Source: an uncultured Clostridia bacterium (GTDB taxonomy: Bacteria > Bacillota > Clostridia > Christensenellales > Maliibacteriaceae). From it: a DNA stretch of 14,820 bases. The notes beneath the pieces were generated by a model. The model had not been told where the DNA came from. It searched no databases and saw only the letters and a program-made list of their open reading frames with translations. The position numbers and the translations under genes were made by a program. Positions 6,590 to 12,556 of this stretch are shown piece after piece; position 1 is the stretch's first letter; every line of letters begins with the position of its first letter. The stretch lies in assembly GCA_934613185.1 (NCBI GenBank), contig CAKTSO010000038.1:1-14820 (forward strand), given 5' to 3'.

Positions 6590-7426
6590 TTACCGCACGC
6601 CGATGACGGTGCGCTTGACGTTTCCCTCGACCAGATCGCGGATGTGATGCCGCGCGTGGCCGATGATGACGGTCGTCCCGTTTTGCAGCGGCTCCTGCAA
6701 AAACTCGAGCTTCGCCTTCGCGCCGTTGGCGCCGGGGCGGCTCGCGCCGACGCAGTGCGCCTGCATGGCGTGGACGTTCCGCAAAACTTCATCGATGTCC
6801 TTGCCGCCGATCTCCTCGACAAGCGTGGACGGATCGTTCGGGTCTTCGTAAATACCCTCGACGCTCGTCAAAATCAGCAGAATGCGCGCCCGCATGAGCG
6901 AGGCCACGGTGGACGCCGTCTCGTCGTTGTCGACGCACTCGACGAGGCGCGCATCGTCGCCGCGCTGCCAGCGCATCTGCACCAGTTCCAGATGGCGGTT
7001 TTCCGCGTCGCTGACGGGGTCGTTATAGTTGATGATCGGGATCGCATTTTGCGCCGCGGCGTGCAGCAGCAGCTTTTGAATGTGCGCGCGCTTGGAGGCG
7101 TCGTTGAAATGCTGATGCTCGATCAGAACCTGGCGGACGGAATACTGCGCCGGGATAAAGCGGCGATACAGCTCCATCAAAATGGCCTGCCCCTGCGCGG
7201 CGTAATCCGCCTTGGAAAATTCGTCGTCCTCGGGAAGCGGCGCGCCGCCGCGCTTTAAATAATCCAGCCGCCCGATCTCCGTCGCGCCGGAGCTGACCCA
7301 GATCATCCCCGGGCGAAGCTCCGCGCCGAGGCGGGCGAAAATATTGTAATCAATGTCCTGATCCTCGCGGCGGATCAGCGCCATCGAGCCGATCTTACCG
7401 ACCAGCTCGCAGTCGAAATGGGGCAT
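6590..7426 (-). CDS. Amino acid kinase family protein, glutamate 5-kinase-like
   Basis: A 278-residue member of the amino acid kinase superfamily (glutamate 5-kinase, uridylate kinase, aspartokinase fold), which phosphorylates a carboxylate or phosphate with ATP. Seen: the N-terminal Lys loop (K11 in GKIGSMAL), SSGATEIGR (45-53), YNDPVSD (134-140), DNDETAS (166-172) and TSVEGIYEDP (187-196). These follow the order of ProB motifs (VSSGA, NDTVS, DNDxLSA, TDIDGLY). The ProB GTGGMxTKL loop is replaced by RPGANGAKAKLEF, no PUA domain is present, and no proA is nearby. The true substrate is therefore uncertain. ATG at 7424-7426 follows CAGGAGGAAGG, a strong site. Confidence 0.75.
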   Translation of the reverse strand: MPHFDCELVGKIGSMALIRREDQDIDYNIFARLGAELRPGMIWVSSGATEIGRLDYLKRGGAPLPEDDEFSKADYAAQGQAILMELYRRFIPAQYSVRQVLIEHQHFNDASKRAHIQKLLLHAAAQNAIPIINYNDPVSDAENRHLELVQMRWQRGDDARLVECVDNDETASTVASLMRARILLILTSVEGIYEDPNDPSTLVEEIGGKDIDEVLRNVHAMQAHCVGASRPGANGAKAKLEFLQEPLQNGTTVIIGHARHHIRDLVEGNVKRTVIGVR

Positions 7427-7445
7427 CGGTTCCTTCCTCCTGTTT

Positions 7446-7473
7446 CGGCGCAGAAAGCATCCGCGCCGCTTTT
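7446..7473 (+). other. Leader hairpin of the kinase gene (antisense terminator shape)
   Basis: CGGCGC (7446-7451) and GCGCCG (7463-7468) form a stem in the 5' leader of the minus-strand kinase gene, just before its ribosome binding site. Read on the plus strand the stem is followed by CTTTTTAT, which is the shape of an intrinsic terminator for antisense transcription. Confidence 0.35.
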
Positions 7474-7492
7474 TATCACGTCTGTATCATTT

Positions 7493-7521
7493 ATTATACC
7501 ATCAAACACGCCTGTTTTCCG
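7493..7521 (-). promoter_or_regulatory. Promoter of the kinase/DUF1292 operon
   Basis: Perfect TATAAT on the minus strand (plus positions 7493-7498) preceded by TGG, an extended -10. The -35 region is poor. The leader is about 60 bases and contains the hairpin at 7446-7468. Confidence 0.55.
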
Positions 7522-7573
7522 TCTTTTCCCGTCAATTCTCCGTGAAAAATCCGGATTCGCCCTGCGTTTTTTC

Positions 7574-7635
7574 AAATAAGTTCGGCATAAGGATTCGGTC
7601 GAAGCGCTTATTTTCGCCCGAAATCATGGTACAAT
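7574..7635 (+). promoter_or_regulatory. Promoter and inverted repeat before the sugar-type ABC ATPase
   Basis: TACAAT (7630-7635) preceded by TGG forms an extended -10; the -35 (near 7607-7613) is weak. The -35 zone is also the right arm of an inverted repeat: AAATAAG (7574-7580) with CTTATTT (7607-7613), with an inner TTCG/CGAA match. The palindrome may be an operator. Confidence 0.4.
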
Positions 7636-7700
7636 TCATGTAATGACATAGGCCGCGGACGCGGCAATGGACGATTGATACGAAATAAGGATGGCAATCG

Positions 7701-8537
7701 ATGGCAAACGAAACGAACCTCTCTTCTTCCCGCCCCATGGTCGAGGTGCGGAACATCTCCAAATCCTTCGGCGCGGTGCAGGCGCTGACAAACGGCAATT
7801 TTGCGCTTTACGGCGGCGAGATCCACGCGCTCGTGGGCGGCAACGGCGCGGGAAAATCCACGCTCGTCAACATTTTGTCGGGCAATTACAAGCCTTCGGG
7901 CGGCGAAATTCTCATCGACGGAAAAAAGGCGCGCATCCCCTCCCCGCGCGCGGCGCGGAATCTCGGGATCGCGACGGTGTATCAGAACCTTGCGCTGGTC
8001 AACTGTCTGGACGTCCCGTCGAACGTCTTTTTAGGGCGCGAGGAGCTGCTGCCCCCGCCGTTTTCGTGGTTCGGATTTCTGAACAATCGAAAAATGCGCG
8101 ACCGCACGTTTGAAGAGCTGAACCGCCTGCGCGTCATCATCCCGAACATCGACGATCTCGTGGTCAACATGTCGGGCGGGCAGCGGCAGTGCATCGCCTG
8201 CGCGCGGGCGCTTCTGGGCGGCGCGCGGGTGCTGATGATGGACGAGCCGACGGCGGCGCTCGGCGTGCGCGAGGCCGGGCAGGTCATGAGTCTCATGAAA
8301 AACTGCCGCGACGAAGGCGTGGCGATCTTACTCATCAGCCACAACATGGAGGACGTGTTCCGCCTGTCGGATCGGATCACCGTTCTGCGCCTGGGGGCGA
8401 GTCTTGTGACGGTGAAGACCGCCGACGTCACGGGGGAGCAGATCGTCGGGCTGATCACGGGCGCACTGACGGTCGACGAATTCGTTTCGCAGCAGGACGC
8501 GCGCGGCGTCGCGCGGGAAAGCTACATCGTTTATTGA
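7701..8537 (+). CDS. Sugar-type ABC transporter ATP-binding protein (single domain)
   Basis: A 278-residue ABC ATPase: Walker A GGNGAGKST (46-54), Q-loop Q95, signature MSGGQRQ (157-163), Walker B VLMMDEP (177-183) and switch His H214 (LISHNM). The sequence style (ISKSFGAVQAL, EIHALVGGNGAGKSTL, DEPTAALGVREAGQV) is that of ribose/fructose importers of the RbsA/FrcA group, here with one ATPase domain instead of two. The usual partner genes, a sugar-binding protein and a permease, are not adjacent: the gene has its own terminator and the next unit is a different ABC class. It is thus an orphan ATPase that would need partners elsewhere. Start: ATG 7701 with AAGGA about 9 bases upstream. Confidence 0.88.
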   Translation: MANETNLSSSRPMVEVRNISKSFGAVQALTNGNFALYGGEIHALVGGNGAGKSTLVNILSGNYKPSGGEILIDGKKARIPSPRAARNLGIATVYQNLALVNCLDVPSNVFLGREELLPPPFSWFGFLNNRKMRDRTFEELNRLRVIIPNIDDLVVNMSGGQRQCIACARALLGGARVLMMDEPTAALGVREAGQVMSLMKNCRDEGVAILLISHNMEDVFRLSDRITVLRLGASLVTVKTADVTGEQIVGLITGALTVDEFVSQQDARGVARESYIVY

Positions 8538-8552
8538 GAGAAAAGATGCACG

Positions 8553-8579
8553 AAAAAGCGGGGTTTCGCCCGCTTTTTT
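8553..8579 (+). terminator. Terminator after the sugar-type ABC ATPase
   Basis: AAAAAGCGGG / CCCGCTTTTT stem with a 6-base loop (GTTTCG) and a T run. It isolates this gene from the exporter operon downstream. Confidence 0.85.
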
Positions 8580-8599
8580 GTCGTTTGGGACGAATACCG

Positions 8600-8629
8600 T
8601 TGGCAGTTTTTGCACACAGACGTTATAAT
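8600..8629 (+). promoter_or_regulatory. Sigma-A promoter of the ABC-2 exporter operon
   Basis: TTGGCA (8600-8605), an 18-base spacer, then perfect TATAAT (8624-8629). The predicted start is near 8636, about 30 bases before the ATG. Confidence 0.7.
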
Positions 8630-8666
8630 ATGAGCACAAAACAAAAAACAACACGGGAGGTATGCC

Positions 8667-9380
8667 ATGCTTCGCATCGAACATCTGACAAAAACCTACA
8701 ACGGCAAGCGCGCGGTCGACGATCTTTGCCTGCACATCACGCCGGGAGAGATCTACGGCTTCATCGGGCACAATGGCGCCGGCAAAACCACGACGCTCAA
8801 GTCCTGCTGCGGCATTCTGGACTTCGACGGCGGGGAGATCTTCGTCGGCGGACACAATGTAAAACATGAGCCGCTTGCCTGCAAAAAACAGATCGCCTAC
8901 CTGCCCGACAATCCCGATCTTTATGATTTTCTGACCGGGCGGCGGTATCTTGACTTCATCGCGGACATCTTCGAAGTCCCCGCCGATCTCCGCCGCGAAC
9001 GCATCGGCAAATACGCCGAGATGTTCGGCATCGCGGGCGATCTTTCGTCCCCCATTTCGGCCTATTCTCACGGCATGAAGCAAAAGCTCGCCGTCACGAG
9101 CGCGCTCATTCACGACCCGAAGCTTTTGTTGATGGACGAGCCGTTCGTCGGGCTCGACCCGAAGGCGGCGTTTGATTTAAAGACCGTCATGCGCGAGCTT
9201 TGCGCCGAAGGCGGCGCGATCTTCTTCTCGACCCATGTTTTGGACGTGGCGCAGAAGCTGTGCGACAAGGTCGCCATCATCCGAAACGGCAAGCTCGTCG
9301 CCGACGGCACGACGGACGAGGTCTGCGGCAACGAGTCGCTCGAGGACGTCTTTTTGGAACTGGAGGAACACAATGCTTAA
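8667..9380 (+). CDS. ABC-2 type exporter, ATP-binding protein
   Basis: A 237-residue ABC ATPase of the exporter class (YxlF/CcmA-like): Walker A GHNGAGKT (34-41), a degenerate signature YSHGMKQK (133-140) typical of this class, Walker B LLLMDEP (153-159), D-loop GLDP and switch His H190 (STHVLD). The C-terminal NESLEDVFLELEE is the usual end of these proteins. ATG 8667 follows GGGAGGT. The end overlaps the permease gene by 8 bases, so the two are coupled and form one transporter. Substrate unknown; related pairs handle lipids, antimicrobial peptides or antibiotics. Confidence 0.92.
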   Translation: MLRIEHLTKTYNGKRAVDDLCLHITPGEIYGFIGHNGAGKTTTLKSCCGILDFDGGEIFVGGHNVKHEPLACKKQIAYLPDNPDLYDFLTGRRYLDFIADIFEVPADLRRERIGKYAEMFGIAGDLSSPISAYSHGMKQKLAVTSALIHDPKLLLMDEPFVGLDPKAAFDLKTVMRELCAEGGAIFFSTHVLDVAQKLCDKVAIIRNGKLVADGTTDEVCGNESLEDVFLELEEHNA

Positions 9381-10968
9381 ATCCCTCCTTCGCGTGCGCT
9401 TTGCGGAATTGTTTCGCGGCGGCACGCGCGGCAGAAGCGGCAGCCGCAAAAAAAGCGGCGCGGGCAAGATCGTCCTGTTCGCGTTTTTGATGCTCTATGT
9501 CGCCGCAAGCGTCTTTTTGATGATGTTCGGCACGTTCTTTTCGATGATGCCGACGCTCGCGGCCGCCAACGCGCAGTGGCTCGTGTTTGCCGTCGCGGCG
9601 ATCGCCTCGTGCGGGCTGTCCCTTTTATTGGACACGCCCATGGCGCAGGCGCAGCTGTACGAGGCGCACGACAACGAAATGCTCCTGTCGCTGCCCATCC
9701 CGCCGCGGACGATCCTTTTTTCCCGGATGCTGTCGATGTATCTGTTCTCGCTTCTTTACGCGGCGATGTTTTATATCCCGGCCTTCGCGGTCTGCGCGAT
9801 GTACATGCCGATCACATTCCCCGGCGTCGTCGGCTTCGTGCTTTCGATGCTCTTCGGGCAGCTCGTGCCGCTTGCGCTGTCGTGCCTGCTCGGCCGCTTC
9901 TTCGCGTTTTTGAAGCGCAGATTCCAAAAGGCACAGATCCTCACAGCGGTTCTTCTCGGGCTTTTGATGTGCGTCTACCTGTATTTTTGCGGGAATCTTT
10001 CGACCGTCATGCAGACGCTCGCGCAAAACGCCGTGCCGATCGCCGCGTCGATTCGGCAGAATCTGCCGCCGTTCTATTACTTCGGGCTGGCGTCGCTGGG
10101 CGACCCGCTTGCGCTCGGGATCACGCTTTTTATTTGCAGCGGCATCTTCGCCGTCATCTACGCCTATCTTTCGCGCACGTTCCTTCGCACGGCGATCCCG
10201 ACCGGCAATCGCGGCAGGACGTCCGCCGACCGCGCCGAAGCGCCGCGCAGCGTCACGGGCGCGCTGATCCTTCGCGAGGTGCGGCATTTTACTTCTTCGT
10301 CGATGGTCATGATGAACGCCGGTCTCGGGCTTTTGATGCAGCTTGCCGCGGGCGTGTTTTTGATCCTTCGCGGGAAGGCGTTTTTGGCCAAGTTCGACGG
10401 GCTTGTCGGCGGCGACATGCTCTGCGCGCTGGGGACGGTCGCCCTGTGCCTTATCTGCTGCACGGACGTGATCTCGGGGGCTTCCGTTTCGATGGAGCGC
10501 AACAACATCTGGATCGTCCAGTCGCTGCCCGTTTCTTCGTCGAAGGTGCTGTTCGCAAAAGCGCTGAGCCACTTTTTCATCTGCGCGCCCTTTTCCCTTG
10601 TCTCGAGCGTTCTGTTTGCAATCGCTCTGTCGGCAAACGCCGTGCAGACCGCGTTTTTGATCCTCCTGCCCTTACTCATGACCGCGTTCTGCGCGCTGTT
10701 CGGCGTGCGGATGAACCTTCTTTTCCCGCGGCTTGACTTCGTCAGCGACGTCGCCGTCGTCAAGCGAAGCGGCAGCGTCATCTGCACCATGTTCGGCACA
10801 TGGGCGCTCGTGGGGCTCTGCGTCATGGCGTATCTGTTCTTCGGCGCGCGGGTCATGAGTGTGAACGCCGCGCTTTGCTGCTTCGCGCTCGTCCTGCTTC
10901 TGGGATGCGCCGTCTGCGCCGCCTATTTGAACGGCCGCGGCGCGAAAAAGTTCTCCCGTCTGGGATAA
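9373..10968 (+). CDS. ABC-2 type exporter, large 12-helix permease
   Basis: A 531-residue membrane protein partnered with the ATPase gene it overlaps. A basic N terminus (RGGTRGRSGSRKKSGAGK) precedes about twelve hydrophobic segments, roughly at residues 33-56, 68-88, 122-146, 152-175, 188-206, 244-268, 310-333, 347-365, 395-420, 425-447, 470-490 and 498-518. The two halves carry a similar cytoplasmic motif (NEMLLSLPIPPRTILFSRML near 101-120 and SLPVSSSKVLFAKAL near 384-398), so the protein looks like a fused duplication of a six-helix permease. Start: ATG 9373 with GGAGGA just upstream, inside the ATPase gene; longer in-frame extensions are shadow reading. Substrate unknown. Confidence 0.88.
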   Translation: MLKSLLRVRFAELFRGGTRGRSGSRKKSGAGKIVLFAFLMLYVAASVFLMMFGTFFSMMPTLAAANAQWLVFAVAAIASCGLSLLLDTPMAQAQLYEAHDNEMLLSLPIPPRTILFSRMLSMYLFSLLYAAMFYIPAFAVCAMYMPITFPGVVGFVLSMLFGQLVPLALSCLLGRFFAFLKRRFQKAQILTAVLLGLLMCVYLYFCGNLSTVMQTLAQNAVPIAASIRQNLPPFYYFGLASLGDPLALGITLFICSGIFAVIYAYLSRTFLRTAIPTGNRGRTSADRAEAPRSVTGALILREVRHFTSSSMVMMNAGLGLLMQLAAGVFLILRGKAFLAKFDGLVGGDMLCALGTVALCLICCTDVISGASVSMERNNIWIVQSLPVSSSKVLFAKALSHFFICAPFSLVSSVLFAIALSANAVQTAFLILLPLLMTAFCALFGVRMNLLFPRLDFVSDVAVVKRSGSVICTMFGTWALVGLCVMAYLFFGARVMSVNAALCCFALVLLLGCAVCAAYLNGRGAKKFSRLG

Positions 10969-10979
10969 TCAAGCGCCAG

Positions 10980-11014
10980 AAAACACGCTGTCCGAACGGA
11001 CAGCGTGTTTTGTT
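10980..11014 (+). terminator. Terminator of the ABC-2 exporter operon
   Basis: Perfect 14-bp stem AAAACACGCTGTCC / GGACAGCGTGTTTT with a GAAC loop, directly after the permease stop. Confidence 0.88.
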
Positions 11015-11031
11015 GTCAAAAACTTTCCGCT

Positions 11032-11059
11032 CCGTCCGCCGACCGCCGACCACCGGCCG
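11032..11059. repeat. Degenerate GC-rich heptad repeat (about four units)
   Basis: Four consecutive 7-base units, CCGTCCG, CCGACCG, CCGACCA, CCGGCCG. On the minus strand they read CGGCCGG, TGGTCGG, CGGTCGG, CGGACGG, that is, rotated TCGGCGG units one or two transitions from the TCAGCGG unit of the array at 2599-2682. It may be a decayed relative; with four units, chance is not excluded. Confidence 0.4.
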
Positions 11060-11105
11060 CTCCTCTCCCCCGCATTGGCTTCGAGTAAATGTTTTCGCGT
11101 GTCGG

Positions 11106-11134
11106 TTGACGTATTCCACAAAATTGTGTAATAT
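11106..11134 (+). promoter_or_regulatory. Promoter of the degV-family gene
   Basis: TTGACG (11106-11111), 17-base spacer, TAATAT (11129-11134). The spacer contains the inverted repeat CACAA-AA-TTGTG (11117-11128), and a second one, CAGAT-ATG-ATCTG (11147-11159), lies just after the predicted start (about 11141). Both are placed where a repressor could act. Confidence 0.6.
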
Positions 11135-11181
11135 AGTATTTGATACCAGATATGATCTGTCAATTTGAAAGGAATCCGACG

Positions 11182-12054
11182 ATGGCTTTCGTTGTTTTTA
11201 CCGATACTTCCGCAAATCTGCCGACGAAGACGCTGCGCGAATACGACCTTCCGATCGTGCCGTTTTCGTATATCAAAGACGGCGAGGCGCTGCACTGCAT
11301 GGATCTCGACGCGTTCGACGCGGACGGTTTTTACGCCCAACTTCGCGGCAACAAGACCGTCTCCACGTCCATGATCAACACGACCGTCTTCGTCGAGGCG
11401 TGGGAGCCGCATTTGAAAGACGGGTTCGACATTCTCTACGTCGGCATGTCCTCCGGCATCAGCGGCAGCTACTCCGCCGCCTGCGCCGCCGCGTCCATGC
11501 TGCGCGACGAATTCCCCGAGCGCCGCATCGAGACGTTCGACACGCTCGCGGCCTCTTTGGGCGAGGGCTTCCAGGCGCTCGACGCCGCCAAAATGCGCCT
11601 CGCGGGCAAGTCTTTGGACGAAGTTCTCGCCTATCTTGAAGGCGCGCGCAAAAAAATGCATCAGGTCTTCACCGTGGACGACCTTCTTTACCTGTCCCGC
11701 GGCGGGCGCGTCTCCCGCACGGCGGCGCTGGCGGGAACGGTTTTGAACATCAAGCCCATTTTGCAGGGCGACGCCGAGGGCAAGATCGTCGTGACGAGCA
11801 AAGCGCGCGGCAGGAAGAACGCCGTCCGCCGTCTGGCAGACGACTATGCCGAGCATGCCGACCGCGGCGGGCTCTGCGGCATCGCGCACGGCGGCTGTCG
11901 CGAGGACGCCGAAACGCTGCGCGGCCTTCTCAAAACGACGGATCCGGCGTGCGAAGTGCTGATCGTCGACTACGAGCCCGTCACCGGCAGCCACGTCGGC
12001 CCCGGCGCGCTGGCGCTGTTCTATTACGGCGACGAAAAACAGGTCAAGGTGTGA
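11182..12054 (+). CDS. DegV family fatty-acid-binding protein
   Basis: A 290-residue DegV protein. Family members bind a fatty acid; in Gram-positives the FakB type hands it to the kinase FakA. Seen: the N-terminal strand with FTDTSANLP (6-14), the ligand-region TSM segment (KTVSTSM), SSGISGSY (90-97), YLSRGGRVSRT (170-180) and the C-terminal TGSHVGPG (268-275), all family landmarks. Start: ATG at 11182 with AAAGGA about 8 bases upstream; an upstream in-frame extension crosses the promoter region and is rejected. No fakA neighbour is present. It has its own promoter and terminator. A FakB role is likely but not proven. Confidence 0.93.
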   Translation: MAFVVFTDTSANLPTKTLREYDLPIVPFSYIKDGEALHCMDLDAFDADGFYAQLRGNKTVSTSMINTTVFVEAWEPHLKDGFDILYVGMSSGISGSYSAACAAASMLRDEFPERRIETFDTLAASLGEGFQALDAAKMRLAGKSLDEVLAYLEGARKKMHQVFTVDDLLYLSRGGRVSRTAALAGTVLNIKPILQGDAEGKIVVTSKARGRKNAVRRLADDYAEHADRGGLCGIAHGGCREDAETLRGLLKTTDPACEVLIVDYEPVTGSHVGPGALALFYYGDEKQVKV

Positions 12055-12068
12055 TTTTGTGCAATCAG

Positions 12069-12110
12069 AAGCCCCGTCGTGACACGTTCACGGCGGGGCT
12101 TTGTTTTTTT
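12069..12110 (+). terminator. Terminator of the degV-family gene
   Basis: AGCCCCGTCGTG (12070-12081) pairs with CACGGCGGGGCT (12089-12100), one wobble, 7-base loop, then TTGTTTTTTT. The convergent SdpI-family gene ends a few bases beyond it; on the minus strand no T run follows, so its use there is doubtful. Confidence 0.87.
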
Positions 12111-12114
12111 GGAT

Positions 12115-12483
12115 TCAGCGCGCCTGTTTTCGCACGCCGTTTTCGTCGAAATTGCGCCGCAGCGCCCGCTCCACGGGCCAGATCGAAGCGACCATTACCG
12201 TAACCTGCGCCACCATAACGACAAGCGCGGCGATCGACACGGCGTCGATCCCGTTTTTTAAAAACGGGAGCATGGAAAGCAGCGTCACGGGAAACAGGAC
12301 GATCCCGATTTTCACCCACAGTCTGCCGCAGAAATGCTGCGCGAAATTCCATGCGTCGGCGCTTTTTCGCGAACGCCTTGTGCGATAGCCCAGCAGACCG
12401 TTGACCTCTTTGGGCGGATATTTGTCCAGCAGGCGCCCCGAAAGCAGCATCGTCAGCGGCACGAGCAGACAGCAAAGCATCAT
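12115..12483 (-). CDS. SdpI-family membrane protein
   Basis: A 122-residue protein with three membrane helices (about 1-16, 57-75 and 82-104 from this ATG). The SdpI-family marks are GYRTRRSRKSADAWNFAQ (32-49) and the C-terminal VERALRRNFDENG. SdpI of Bacillus is the immunity and signalling protein for the SdpC toxin; most short family members have no known role. The start is unclear: the ATGs at 12483 and 12480 lie 25 or more bases from the only good ribosome binding site (GGAGG, 12509-12513). The in-frame codon at ideal distance is ACG (12499-12501), which would give a fuller first helix (TGYFLFMMLCCLLVPL). No in-frame ATG, GTG or TTG lies between. It follows the caspase-like gene and is probably cotranscribed. 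Confidence 0.8.
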   Translation of the reverse strand: MMLCCLLVPLTMLLSGRLLDKYPPKEVNGLLGYRTRRSRKSADAWNFAQHFCGRLWVKIGIVLFPVTLLSMLPFLKNGIDAVSIAALVVMVAQVTVMVASIWPVERALRRNFDENGVRKQAR

Positions 12484-12556
12484 AAAGAGAAAATAACCCG
12501 TAAAATCGCCTCCGAATCGGGCTGTTTCGCAAGATAACCGTCGTCCGAAGAGAACG

